64,000 bases of DNA from Caenorhabditis elegans (taxonomy: Eukaryota > Nematoda > Chromadorea > Rhabditida > Rhabditidae), in contig NC_003280.10 of assembly GCF_000002985.6 (NCBI RefSeq), forward strand, positions 11,962,501 to 12,026,500, read 5' to 3'. The translations under genes and the position numbers were made by a program. How positions within the stretch are numbered: the stretch's first letter is position 1; every line of letters starts with the position of its first letter. The notes under the pieces are model-generated. The model made no database searches. It had not been told where the DNA came from and saw only the letters and a list, made by a program, of their open reading frames with translations. Below are positions 35,403-46,598 of the stretch, piece after piece.

Positions 35403-36717
35403 GAATTTTTGCCAAATTTTCCCCCAATTTTTAAAACTATTTTTTCATTGTTACCTGTTTTGTTGACTTTTTCACTTGTTTGTTATTTTCTTAATACAGA
35501 TTCTTTAATATTACTTTTTTTTAATTTACGAATGATTTGCGGGACAAGAAAACAATTAAAATATTTCGAAAAATCGAATTTTTGAAGATTTTTTCAAAGA
35601 ACTTCAAAAAAATTCCTCAATTTTTTCTGAAAAGTTCAAAAAAAAATTAGCTGTTCAAAAAATTGTAACAAATCCGGCAATTTGCTTGCCGGTTTGCCGA
35701 TTTGCCGGAAATTTTTAATTCCGGCAAATTGCCCGTTTGCCAGAATTGTTTAGAGGGATTTTTTATAAGGAAACACTTAAAACTGTGTCTTTATGAATTT
35801 TTTTCCCGTTTTTTCTACATATTTTCATAGAATTTGCTTACTTTTCAAAATAGATGTAGGAACATTCATAGGATGCGCTTAATTTTGTCATTTGAAATTG
35901 ATATTCTGAAATTTCCAAAAACATAAGTGCGAAACTACAATTTGCCGAAAATTTTCGGTAAACTCCAGTTTTCCGGCAAATTCGGCACATCGGCAATTTG
36001 CCGGTTTGCCGATTTGCCGGTTTGCCGATTGGCCGGAAAAAATCGTTTTCCATCCACTGTACTGTAGCGCTTGTGTCGATTTACGGGCATCATTTATTAA
36101 TCGATGAAACATCGAAAGAAAACACAAAAAAGGACAAAACAGTACGAAAAAACTAAAGAAAATTCGAAAACCGAACCCGTAAATCGACACCAGCGCTACA
36201 GTAGTCCTTCATGAAATTACTGTAGTTTTCGCTATGAGATATTTTTAGATTTAGAGATATGTTAGGCGATATGCTTTCTCAGGATTTTTGTCTTCTCGTA
36301 ATATATGTTTTTTTCCTAATTTTTTTGCAACAATGATTAAAAAATTAAAAAAAAAAACCAAATCCAATTCTATAACAGTATTTTCCTGTTCTTATTTGTA
36401 TAATTGACTCACTGCACATAATACACTAAAACTCATGACTCTTCTCAAAACTGACATTCTCTGAAAACTATTTGCCTATACGGTCGTAAATTCTTGTTTT
36501 TTTTCTGAGAATTTTTCAGACTTTTCCAGAATTTCAGAACCCCTTTTATGACTTTTTGAGTCACTTTAATAGACAAACAAACATTTTTCGTATAAAAGAA
36601 GTGCTCCGAGTGCTCAATTGTCCCGGCTCGTTCAATTGGAATTTTGTCCTTTTTCTTGTTATTCTTTTTATGTTTATTTAATCTAAATATAAATATTTTT
36701 TCAGATAAAAAGGCATA
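35403..36717. other. Intergenic region after dhps-1
   Basis: 1.3 kb without a supported exon. It contains the dhps-1 3' end, scattered TTTGCCGG repeat fragments (35670-35760 and 35940-36045), a fold-back element at 36061-36203 and the promoter side of the next gene, whose TTTTTTCAG acceptor ends at 36704. Confidence 0.55.
36061..36203. repeat. Fold-back element TACTGTAGCGC
   Basis: ACTGTAGCGCTTGTGTCGAT then TTACGGGC, facing ACCCGTAAATCGACACCAGC then GCTACAGTA. The arms are about 27 bases with one mismatch region. Confidence 0.88.
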
Positions 36718-38922
36718 ATGATGTCATTGAAAATTCAAATTTTTTTGTTAACATTTATGATGTGGATTTTGGGAGTCCGGGCGCAGGACAAAGATTGCAT
36801 CCAGTGTGCAACATCAAACTTAATGGAAGATTGGGGAGCAACAGGACTTCCGCTGAAACCGGCGAATCTCCTGTTTGATGACAAGTGCGTTTTCATGTTA
36901 TAATCATACACCTAGCGGCATAACTTAAATGCAACCAGACACCCTTATTTCAGATGCGGTACGCCGAATAGTTTAGTGAGTACTGTTTCTGGCAACTGTG
37001 CATCGATGTGCTTCGAACTCATGATTCCGGTGAACAATAAGCTCGCGTTTGTACGAGGGTGTCACGCTGATTTTGTATGGGACGAGTTCGCGTCACATAA
37101 TGAGTCTTGTCATCAGTACGTGGACGATGTAACAGTTATTAAGGTTAGTTGGGCACTCTTTGAAAACATGATCAACAACTGGAAAATGATGAGAACGACA
37201 ATAAAAAATAGGACAAAAGGTGTATTAAAACAAATATCTAAATAAAATAGGATTCCTTGATTTTTTTGAATACCTTATTTCTTCTATTAATATGGCTGTA
37301 TCATACTATTTTTATAACTACCGCTTGCAATACTAATAGGGAATGCAAGACTATTAGGGAGTACCATACTATTTTTCTGAACATTTTTCTTTGTTGGGGC
37401 TTACTAATTTTTACTTGAAAGAACTCCAATTTTATTTGGAAGCTTCCGGAAGTATAAAAAATTTGATTGAAATTGCAACAAAAAACTACAATAACTTCAA
37501 TCTCATTAAAAATTTGCCATAAATTGTTGCAAAATAGGCGAAAATGTTATTAAAATCTTAAAATTAGTAAGGAGAGTTTGCAACAAAAAAAAGTACGTGC
37601 AAGACTAATAGGGAGGCCATACTAATAGATCATTTACTATTAATAAAGCGCTTATTCTGTGTGTCCATAGTCTATGTAGTCTTTGTAGTCTGTGAAGTTT
37701 TGACTTCTGGAGGGATAGTGAGTTGGGGTTAGTGTAGGGATATAGTCGGGGTACTTTAGTGGTACAATAGTGGTACGGTAGGAATACTGTAGGGTTACGG
37801 TAGTTTCATAAAAATTAATTTTCAGCCCTAGAAGTCGGGGCCGCGCCGAAGGTGCGGACCACGGCTGGTGAGTATATAAACCACAATTAATACCACATTT
37901 CTTGCAGAGTGGAATAGCATTCTGTACACCGCAGGTACGTGCTAATCCCCAAAGTCCTAGTTGCAATGCGCACTTCGATGATACAAACGCGACTGCGAGC
38001 AACTGTTTGCCAGGTATTTTCCTACGAAATTCCTTTATTCCGAGCATGACCAAAAGAACAAATTTAGATGCAATGCACACGTGTAAAAGTTGCTCCGAGT
38101 TCGATGGAAATGGAGACTGCTCGGCGAGCACAACAGGCACTTGCAAAGGAGTGTATTGCACAAAAACTGCGGGAAAAATGAATGGTAAGTGTTCAAAAGT
38201 GTTCGAAATTTGTGCTCATTGTTATTGTAAAACCTCGGCCAAGCCTTGTGAAATTTCAGGTAAATCCTACGAAACACGTGGATGTTCCTTAGTCAACCCA
38301 ATCGGGAGCAACGTGTGCTCATGGACAGATCAAACATTTAACATCAGTATGGGCATCGATCAATCGGCGGCAGCGAGGAAGAAGCGTGGAGTGTCATTGC
38401 CGTTCCGCGCAAATCAATGTTATTGTCAGGGTGAGCTAGCTTCTGATCTACGAAAAAAAGTTGGTGGCCGAGTTTTTTTTGACACACGGCCACATGAAAA
38501 ATTGGCGTAAATTCGAAGTTTTAGAATGGAATTTTGTAAGCGGAGACCAAGTTTCGATAAAATATGTACATTTGTTAGTGTGGCCGAGGTTTTGCTTTTC
38601 TCGGCCACCAACAAAAATCAGCGGCCGAGTTTTTTCAAATTCGGAATTGTGACTTCTTGATGTTCCATTTTATAATCTAAACTTCGATTTTACAAATTTA
38701 GACACGATTTTTTTTAAATAGTGGCTGAGTTTTCCTTCACTCGGCCACGCACAAAAAGCACGTGGCCTCGAAAAAAATCGGTGGCCGAGTTTTCTCAAGG
38801 GCAATTTCCACCAAAAATATCTGAAATTTCCAGGTGAATTATGCAACTCATCGCCTCCTTCCCAACTGGCCTCCACCCTGCTATTATCGATTTTCTCCAC
38901 GAGCATCCTAATTTTTCGTTAA
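36718..38922 (+). CDS. Secreted Cys-rich, probably GPI-anchored protein with two Ly-6-like modules
   Basis: Proposed exons: 36718-36884, 36954-37143, 37908-38013, 38068-38184, 38260-38430 and 38834-38922, all in phase. The N-terminus is a signal peptide (IFLLTFMMWILGVRAQ). The first module starts CIQCATSNL and continues with paired Cys (CGTP, GNCASMC, RGC, ESC). The second starts CKSCSEFDGNGDC, with GTCKGVYC, RGC, SNVC and CYCQGELCNSS. CNSS followed by a hydrophobic tail (LLLSIFSTSILIF) fits a GPI-anchor signal. The Cys pattern resembles the Ly-6/uPAR three-finger fold, so it is expected on the cell surface. The assignment is structural, not functional. The small intron 38014-38067 is preferred but the sequence is also open without it. 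A short transcript could end near 37245, where AATAAA follows a stop. Confidence 0.75.
38431..38833. repeat. GTGGCCGAG repeats in the last intron of the Ly-6-like gene
   Basis: TGGCCGAGTTTTT and its reverse complement recur at about 38463, 38580, 38620, 38725 and 38778. Related GTGGCCGA motifs occur at about 54972 and 55128 in the globin intron. Confidence 0.75.
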
Positions 38923-39172
38923 ATGTTTCGCTGCCTACGTGATATTTCTGCAACTTGTGCTCATCGCCCATATCCTTTTACACTGGTTTCACCGTGAATA
39001 AAAAATACAATTTTTTCGAAAAAAGGTTCATAGGTAGAAAAGCAATCAAAAAAATGGTGAGAAAATCGATCGAAAATCATATACAAAATGAAATGAGGGG
39101 ATTGAGTATCAGAAGCACGGTGAAAATCGGGTGGGTGGGTGAAAAATTAAAAATTAAAAATAAACGAGAAAA
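38923..39172. other. Convergent 3' ends of the Ly-6-like gene and mcm-2
   Basis: 250 bases with an AATAAA at about 38998 for the plus-strand gene. No further gene is visible. Confidence 0.6.
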
Positions 39173-42100
39173 TTAGAAAATCTCTTGAACAATAGTCTTC
39201 TTCGATGGATCATAGAGGAAATTGTTGGAAGCGAAGATTTCCGAAGTGTAGAACGGCTTGACATTCTCAATTCTCAATTGCTGAGCCTTTTCGATGAATT
39301 CCGACTCTGGAATCGTGACCGATTGAAGAATGGTGCCAGCAGCCGCACGAGCTGTAGCATAGTGCATTTGTTGACGGATCAGTTGCTTGAGAATGAAGAG
39401 GAGAAGCTCGTTAGCCGAACGATTCTCTGTCAAATGACGAGAGAATGTCTTCTTCATCATACGCATGATTGAGGCTTTTTGGGTGTTCACAAACGATTCC
39501 AACATGACACGAATCGCTGCGGCACAGTCTTCGTCGTTCACGTATCTGCAAGAAATTTCCGATTTTTTTTGGATAATTTTGAAGGATTTTTACTTTTTTC
39601 TGACCTCAGAATCTTGAAAAGGGGCCCGGTTTGTAAGAGAAAATTTGAATAGTTTTCCGATTTTTTTTTAGAAAAAAGAAATTTAATTTACATAACGCTA
39701 ACTTTGTAGTTCAGAAAAGAAAATTTTAAAAAATTGCAGAAAAATCCATTTTGTGGGCGTGGCATATTTTTTAAAGATCAAATGCGAAAATATCTGAAAT
39801 TCTTGAAATTGATAAGGATTCGCTGCAAATTTGAAAAAGGGGGGACCTTTTTAGGCCCTGCCCACTTAATGGATTTTTCTGCAAATTTTTTAAATTTCCG
39901 TTTTCTAAAATGAGGCACCACGTTTTCAAGATCTGTTCAAAAACAAGATCTACGAAAACAAGATCTACATTTTCAAGATCTACGAAAAGAAGATCTACAA
40001 AAACAAGATCCACCAAAACAAGATCTACGTTTTCAGGATTTCGAGGATCCTGAAAACGTAGATCTTCTTTTCGTAGATCTTGAAAATGTAGATCTTGTTT
40101 TTGAACAGATCATGAAAACGTGGTGCCTCATTTTAGAAAAAAGTCCATTAAGTGGGCGTGGCTAAGAAGCTCCGCCCATTTTTTAAAACGGTTTTTGTAT
40201 TTTTTTTTTAATATAAAAATTTCACTTTTTTGTTAGAAAAGTTTCATTATTTTTCAAGGATTTGAGATAATTTTTTGAAAATTTTGGAAAGAAGGGGGCG
40301 TGGTTACACATGCCCCGCCCACAAAATGGTATTCTGTGAAATTTCTGAATTTTTTTCAATTTTCAAAAGCGCAGTCTGGAATAGGAATCTATATTTTTAA
40401 AAAAATTTTTTTCAGTTCAAAAAGTGATCATCAAGAACACAACCATTTTGTGGGTGTAGTCTACGTTTCAAGATCCACGTTTTCAGTATCTGGCACCGTG
40501 CCAACTCCGGTTTTCTCGATGAAAAACGAAACAACGATGCTCCGATGTTACGCGTCTTGTTTTGGTGGATCTTGTTTTCGCAGATCTTGTTTTGTTGGAT
40601 CTTCTTTTCGTGGATCTAGTTTTTGAACAAATCTTAAAACTGTGGTGCCTCTTTTTTTTCGAAAATTAGAATTTCCCCGGGGGAACAACGTACGATCTAA
40701 GATGAAGTTTCGCGTGAGCTTCCGACAAACGAATCATAGATTCAACGTGTCGAACAGTGATGGCAACAGATCCAGTGGCCATACTCTCCTTTCTCATCTG
40801 CGCGAAAATGTTCGAAAACTTCTCAGAATGCTGTTCAGGAAGCGTCGGATGGCACTTCTCACGTGCGTAGATGATATATTTCCTCAATAAATCCTGTGGA
40901 ATCAGCCTGACACCAGTACGTTCATCCATCTGATCTTCCTCCAACTCATCGCCCTCCTTAACAATCTTCTTCGCATCCGGATGATGTGTCCGATGATTGC
41001 CGACGACAAACTTCGCGAGACGTTCATCCTCGACCGAGTCGACAGAATCTCGAATCACACAGAGAACATCGAAGCGGGAAAGGATCGGCTCGGTGAGATC
41101 CACGTTTTCGGCAAAGGTTCTCGTCGGGTTGTAGCGTCCACCGATCGGGTTAGAAGCGGCGATGACCGTGCATCGGGCGTGGAGAGATGTAACAATTCCG
41201 GCCTTGGAAATCGAAATCGACTGCTGCTCCATTGCTTCGTGAATCGACGTACGATCCTGATCGGACATCTTATCGAACTCATCGATCAGGCAGACACCCT
41301 TATCAGCGAGAACCATGGCTCCGGCTTCCAATGTCCATTCACGTGTCACAGGATGACGTTGCACGTAGGCGGTTAATCCGACAGCTGATGCTCCTTGTCC
41401 AGTCGTGAGAACGGATCGTGGTGCGATGTGAGCAGCATATCTCAGGAATTGAGATTTCGCGGTTCCAGGATCTCCACAAAGAAGAACATTAATATCTCCT
41501 CTAAGACGATGCTTGGCTCCCGGATTCTTAGCTTCTCCTCTGAACAATGCCAACGCAATAGCTCTCTTAACATCGTCATGTCCATAGATGGACGGTGCAA
41601 TCGATGAGAACACTCGTTGCGAGATATTCGGATCCTGGGAGAGCTCACGAATCGCCTTGATATCCTCATCGGTCAGTTGATCCGACGCCATCTTGTCTTT
41701 ATTGGTGATATGATTCGCGTGGATCAACGTATTGAACACTGGGAATCCCTGCTTATAGTTGAGCGATCCGTCGAAATTGTTCGTGTAGACGCCGGTCACC
41801 TCGATCTCGTCTCCAGGTTTACATGAATCACAGAGATCACCGAGAAGAATCACATCTTTAGAACGGGGAAGACGTCCAGCGGCAACTTTGTTCGGGGATT
41901 CTTGCATTGTGATTCGTTGGTAGTTGTGGTAGACAGTCTGAAAATTGAGAAAATTGGATTTTCTGTATGAAAAAAGTTTTTAAACCTTGGTTTTTAGTTT
42001 TTCTTAAAAATTGGAATTTTGCCAAAAAATCAGGACTTGTTACGAATATTCGAAAAAAAATTTTTTTCGAATAATTCAGCCTGTAAAAGTGGGAAAAATC

Positions 42101-44108
42101 GATTTTTAAATTTTTTTTTCCTTAAAAATTGGATTTTTGTCAAAAATAAAGGCATTTTACGAATTTTCGAGAAAAAAGGGTTTAAAAAAAAAAATATTTT
42201 GCCAATATTTTTCCGCCTGTAAAAGAGGAGAAAATCGTTTTTTTAGATAAAAAAAAGTAGATCATTTTGCCACGTGGAATGGAATTTTTCCAGGAAATTC
42301 TTTCGAAAATTAAAATTTTCCAGTTAATTCCGAGATATAATAACTGGATTTCGCTTAAAAATTGAAATTTTGTCAAAAATCAGAACATTTTACGAATTTT
42401 CGTGAAAAAAAGGGTTTTAGAATGATTTTGCCAATATTTTTCATACTATAAATGTGGGGAAAATCGATTTAAAAAAAATAAATTAGGTAACTTTGCCACG
42501 TGGAATGGAATTTTCCAAGAAATTCTCTCAACAATTAGGAAATTTTCAGTTAATTCCGAAATAAAATCACTGGATTTCGAGAAAAACCGAAAATTTCAAA
42601 ATGTTTCCATGTTAAAACGGCGGAAAACGGGGCTTTACAGTAAAATTGTCACATGGAATTCGTCCAATCAGTTTTTTTCAACGGAAAAGTGCGAAATTTC
42701 AAAAAAAAAGTGGCAAATTGCTGTGTTTATAGATAAATTCTTGGAAAATTCCTGGAGAAGAAAGGCTTTTTTGTGCAGAAAAGTGCAAAATTCAGATAAA
42801 AATTGATCAGGATTTTGTAGAGAAATCCGAAAATTCCGGAATTTTTCGATTTAAAAAATGATCCCACTAGGATGTGGATGAGGTTTTGTGCAGAAAAATT
42901 CAAATTTCCGCAAAACGAACATTTTCAACGTTCAACTCGAATGGTCCTTTTCCCTGACACGATGGACAAATCGTTGGGCGAACTTCCTCATCATTTTGCT
43001 GTACAAAAGGTCCCAACAAGTATCCACAAGCGACACAATCGTATTTAACAACCGCCAACTGCGGCAGAATTCCACTGGCGATAGTGACAACACCGGCGGT
43101 ACGGATGAGCATGTTAAGATGCACCTGACGAAGCATTCGGATGTCCTCCTCGACTGGAAGCTGCGAAATGCGAACCTTGATCTCATTGCAGACTCGGGAG
43201 TAGAATGGATACATGTTCATCACGACTTCAGTGGCGGCGCGATCCATAATCGCAAGCATCTCATTCGGAGCTTCTGGCAGGAAGTATGAGATGTTCTGCT
43301 CTCCGTTATCATCACTAAGATCCGTAAAACTGACTTCCAGCGATTCCCGATTATCCGCCGCCATAGATTTGATCATCTGAATATACTTGGTCTGCTTGTT
43401 GCCCGGTTCGTGGAAGCTTCGAAGGAAATTCTTGAATCTTCGCTCAATCTCCTTGGCGACAGCCTCATCGGAGACGTGATCACGGATTGTTCGACCGCGG
43501 ATGTTCTCGAGAATATCTACAGGAATGTCCTCTTCCTCCATCGGAACCGAATCGTCATCAGCAGCATCACCTCGACCGCGACGTCCACGTCCACGACGAC
43601 GTGTGTCAACCTCCTCGCTATCTCCATCCTCGTACATCAGAGCATCGTCGTCGAGCAGTTGATCACGCTGAGCCATCTCACGTTCGGCGGCACGGCGGGC
43701 GCTCACCGAGAGACTTCCGACGTCCGATGCGTCGTCCATTCCAGATTCGGAGTACTGATCGAGCTCCGGCTGCTCACGGTAGTCCCTGGAAATTTAATAT
43801 TTAAAACTTATTTTAATTTAGGATTTTCCGAAATTTTTTCAACGGGGATTCTGCTAATTTAGCTCATTCCACGTGGATTTTCGAAATTCAAAGATCCTTC
43901 TAACACGAAATTCTGTGAAATTATTGATTTCTGCCGTCTCCTACCTCTCCATATCATCTCCGAAAAGATTCTCGCCCTCCTCATCCTCTGGATCCTCGTC
44001 CTCGTTGTTGAACATCTCATCGATGCCGTCAACGTCATCATCCGCATCGTCGGCGATCGGAAGTGGCTGGCGATCGACGTCGTCATCGTTGTTAGCACGA
44101 TCAGCCAT
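39173..44108 (-). CDS. mcm-2: MCM-2, subunit of the MCM2-7 replicative helicase
   Basis: Four exons, 43945-44108, 42921-43785, 40694-41937 and 39173-39545, give 881 codons plus TAA (human MCM2 904). The acidic N-terminal tail ([22 protein letters not shown]) is the histone-binding type region. The zinc finger uses C305, C308, C328 and C331. AAA+ motifs: Walker A GDPGTAKS near 498-505, Walker B LIDEFDKM near 559-566 and the arginine finger SRFD near 629-632. MCM2 is loaded at origins with MCM3-7 and unwinds DNA in S phase. The ATG at 44108 follows a TTTTCAG acceptor by 19 bases. Donor GTACGT at 40693 fixes the last junction (AGATC joined to ATACG). The third intron holds two fold-back elements. 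A readthrough reading to VVPPGKF is not the real C-terminus. Confidence 0.98.
39912..40129. repeat. GAGGCACCACGTTTT fold-back element, copy 2 (mcm-2 intron 3)
   Basis: The left end GAGGCACCACGTTTTCAAGA and right end ATGAAAACGTGGTGCCTC are mirrored. The arms are built of tandem AAGATCTACG units, up to a TTTCGAGGATCCTGAAAA centre. Confidence 0.92.
40460..40652. repeat. GAGGCACC element, partial copy 3 (mcm-2 intron 3)
   Basis: It contains ATCTGGCACCGTGCCAACTC and CGAAACAACGATGCTCCGAT from the ash-2 intron copy, then repeated TGGATCTTGTTTTC units and the right end TGTGGTGCCTC. The left arm is truncated. Confidence 0.85.
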
Positions 44109-44343
44109 TGTTAGTATGAAAGTACCTGAAAAATCGGACAAATTTTATTAAAATTTGAATATCCTAAATAATTCCGCCGAAGACATGAATAAATTATCGG
44201 GATTTAACATTTTTAAGCTAAAATTGTATGATAAAATTAAATTAAAAAAAAAAATCAAGAAAAAACGACGAAAATAGGTGAAAATCGAGAGAAAACAAAA
44301 AAGAAATGCGGTAAAATGGCGCGTTTTATTCAAAAACGTCAAC

Positions 44344-44350
44344 TTCGCGC
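44344..44350 (-). promoter_or_regulatory. Possible E2F site upstream of mcm-2
   Basis: TTCGCGC fits the E2F consensus TTSSCGC, within a small GC-rich patch that also has GGCGCG at 44318. MCM genes are classic E2F targets; the worm factor would be EFL-1/DPL-1. This is inference from motif and position only. Confidence 0.4.
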
Positions 44351-44398
44351 CCTCGCCTCTTTTGAATTCTGTCGCGATGGAGCGCGATTGCGCGGGCA

Positions 44399-44606
44399 TG
44401 ACGTCACTGTTTAAGAAGTTTTCAGGCCTAAAATTGCTGGAAATTCCATGGGAATGAGGAAGAATACACTTTAAAACTGAAAGCAATTGAAAAAACAAAT
44501 ATTTTTCAAAATTAAAATCCCTTAATCTCCAAATTTTCTAGAAATATCCTGAATTTTCCGAACTGCATAATTAATTACCGTGGGAAATGAGAGCAAAATG
44601 ACGTCA
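44399..44606. promoter_or_regulatory. Two palindromic CRE-type sites TGACGTCA
   Basis: TGACGTCA is seen at 44399-44406 and again at 44599-44606, each followed by CTG. The motif is the classical CREB/ATF site and is read on both strands. A role in mcm-2 expression is speculative. Confidence 0.4.
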
Positions 44607-44805
44607 CTGCTTACGAATCTGATATTTAAATTTAAATTTCAGCGGTGGGAGCCATTAGAAACACGAGCTCAATTTGTTTCTGGAATTGCTCCAATGGAGT
44701 TGGGTTACTCAAAAAATCGAGAAATCGAAATGATTTTTGCAGGGATTTCGGAGACCATTTTTTTGACATTTTTATTTGGAAATATGAGATTTCTGGACCA
44801 AAACA

Positions 44806-45110
44806 ACGGTGCCCGGTCTTAAAACGACACAGTTTTATAGATTGCGTAAAGATGTGCGCCTTTAAAGAGTACTGTAATTTCAAACTTTAGTTTTTGCGGA
44901 GTTTTTCTCAAGAATTTATGTATTTTCACTGTTTTTTATTGTTTTTTAAAGGTAAATAAATACATTTTTATCAAAAAACTTTAAAAAATCAATGAAAATT
45001 GTGAAAATATTTTTTTCCGCAGCAACGAAAATTTGAAATTACAGTACTCCTTAAAGGCGCACACCTTTTTTCATTTAGCAAAAACATTTCGTTTCGAGAC
45101 CGGGCACCGT
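44806..45110. repeat. GTGCGCCTTTAAAG fold-back element, copy 2
   Basis: ACGGTGCCCGGTCTTAAAAC and GTGCGCCTTTAAAGAGTACT face TACAGTACTCCTTAAAGGCG and GTTTCGAGACCGGGCACCGT. The ends match each other and those of copy 3. Confidence 0.92.
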
Positions 45111-45239
45111 ATTTTAGGAGCAAATATAACACAAAATTGTAAACTGGCAATTTTTGTAATAAATAATTTGTTAGTTGATAGTTTTTGATGTTAACAGATT
45201 AACCAGATGCAAAATTTTGCGATTTTTGCTGCAAGACTA

Positions 45240-45531
45240 CGGTACCCGGTCTCGAAACGACAAATTTTCGTAAAAAGCAAAAAGGTGTGCGCCTTTAAAG
45301 GGTACTGTAGTTTGAAACTTTCGTTGCTGCAGTATTTTTTACATCGATTTTCCATATTTTTTCTCGTGAAGTTTTGTGTTTTTTGTTGTACTCTAGTTAC
45401 TATAGTTTTAAAATTAAAAAAATTGAAATAAAAAAAAATTAAAAATCAATAAAAATCGAAATTACAGTACTCTTTCAAGGCGCACACCATTTTTTATTTA
45501 ACAAAGAATTTCGTGTCGAGACCTGGTACAG
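45240..45531. repeat. GTGCGCCTTTAAAG fold-back element, copy 3
   Basis: CGGTACCCGGTCTCGAAACG, GTGTGCGCCTTTAAAGGGTA, then TACAGTACTCTTTCAAGGCG and GTGTCGAGACCTGGTACAGT. It lies 130 bases from copy 2. Confidence 0.92.
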
Positions 45532-46234
45532 TATATCGAAAAATTGTCGAATTGCATAATATTAATCCATTTTAATGTAAAAACATTAAACACGGAACTG
45601 AAAAAGTTCCAAGTTCCAATAGAAGCCATGCATTTTCCATCAGAAAAAAAAACACACAATTTCTCTCATTAATTCATTATTTTTTTCCAGGCGACTCGTC
45701 ACCTCCATAACTTGTTCATTGTTCTCATCCATCCATCCGAAGTCCCTCTTAAAAAACAACGTCAAAAACTCTTTTTCTCTAGCGCTCTCCTCAATTTCCC
45801 AGCTCTCGGGGGCCCCGCCCATTTTGTCTCCGGGAGCCACCACGGCGATCGGCACAGAAAAATATATATGGAGAAGGAAGGCCACCGGCAGCTGATTTTT
45901 TTCCATTTTTTCAAGATTTTTTTTATTTTCCAATTTCCTTTTCTACCTTTTTTTCCCGTACTCCATTATGTCACATTTTTCCAATTTTCATGGGAAAATT
46001 GGAATTTTTTGCACCTTCTAGGACATATATAGGTTTTGATTAGATTTGATTCAGGGAATTTTTTAAAAACTCTTTTTTTGTAAGAAAAATTAATTAAAAA
46101 AGTTTTTTTTTCGATTTTTTTTCTAGTTTACATTAGTTTCAAAATTGACTCAAAAAATAAAACTTTTCAGACTTTTTTTAAAGGTTTTTCTAATATTTAA
46201 GATATTTTTAATCGTATTCTCACGGAGGTCTGGC

Positions 46235-46440
46235 TTCCCTCATAAATTTAAATGGAAGAGTTTGCCGAACTAGGCCATTTTGGCTCGGGTAGATTTACGG
46301 CGCGTTGCGTGTCCCGTCGCGGCTCGATTTTAGTTGTAAAATTAAATGTATTTGTCCGTGTTGAGTACACGGCTTTCCCACGCGTTTTCCGGCGGGAGAT
46401 TCAGATTCTCAATGGAGCGCGAAAATTCAATGAGGAAGGC
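46235..46440. repeat. Dispersed repeat, inverted copy of 10770-10955
   Basis: GCCGAACTAGGCCATTTTGG, TTTACGGCGCGTTGCGTGTC and TTTGTCCGTGTTGAGTACAC are reverse complements of the acbp-intron copy. Similarity extends across about 160 bases. Confidence 0.88.
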
Positions 46441-46598
46441 CAGAACCCCGTGAAATTGAAAAAAAATAGTTTTTTGAAAAAATAATTTAAAAAAAAAAAA
46501 TTTTCATTTCATCCAAATTCTAACCTGCTTCTTCAAATTTCATCCTAAATTTCTGCAAAACTTTGTACAGTTTTTCAGAACTTCAAATACAAAAAACC

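Larger units (their letters stand above)
44109..46598. other. Divergent intergenic region between mcm-2 and the globin gene
   Basis: 2.5 kb with no convincing exon. About 240 bases upstream of the mcm-2 start is a GC-rich patch (44320-44420) with E2F-like TTCGCGC. The rest holds two fold-back elements (44806-45110, 45240-45531) and a dispersed repeat (46235-46440). The globin start follows a TTTTTCAG acceptor ending at 46578. Confidence 0.55.

Noticed and set aside
38014..38067. Reading the Ly-6-like gene straight through without this intron
   Set aside because: The stretch is open in frame, but it has a GTATTT donor, an AAATTTAG acceptor and typical worm intron size, so splicing is preferred. 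This remains uncertain.
40666..41907. Long frame ending VVPPGKF as the mcm-2 C-terminus
   Set aside because: It reads through the GTACGT donor at 40693; the conserved MCM2 C-terminal exon at 39173-39545 joins in phase.
45640..46032. Open frames on both strands upstream of the globin gene
   Set aside because: The sequence is T-rich with no domain-like pattern, no start context and no joining exon.
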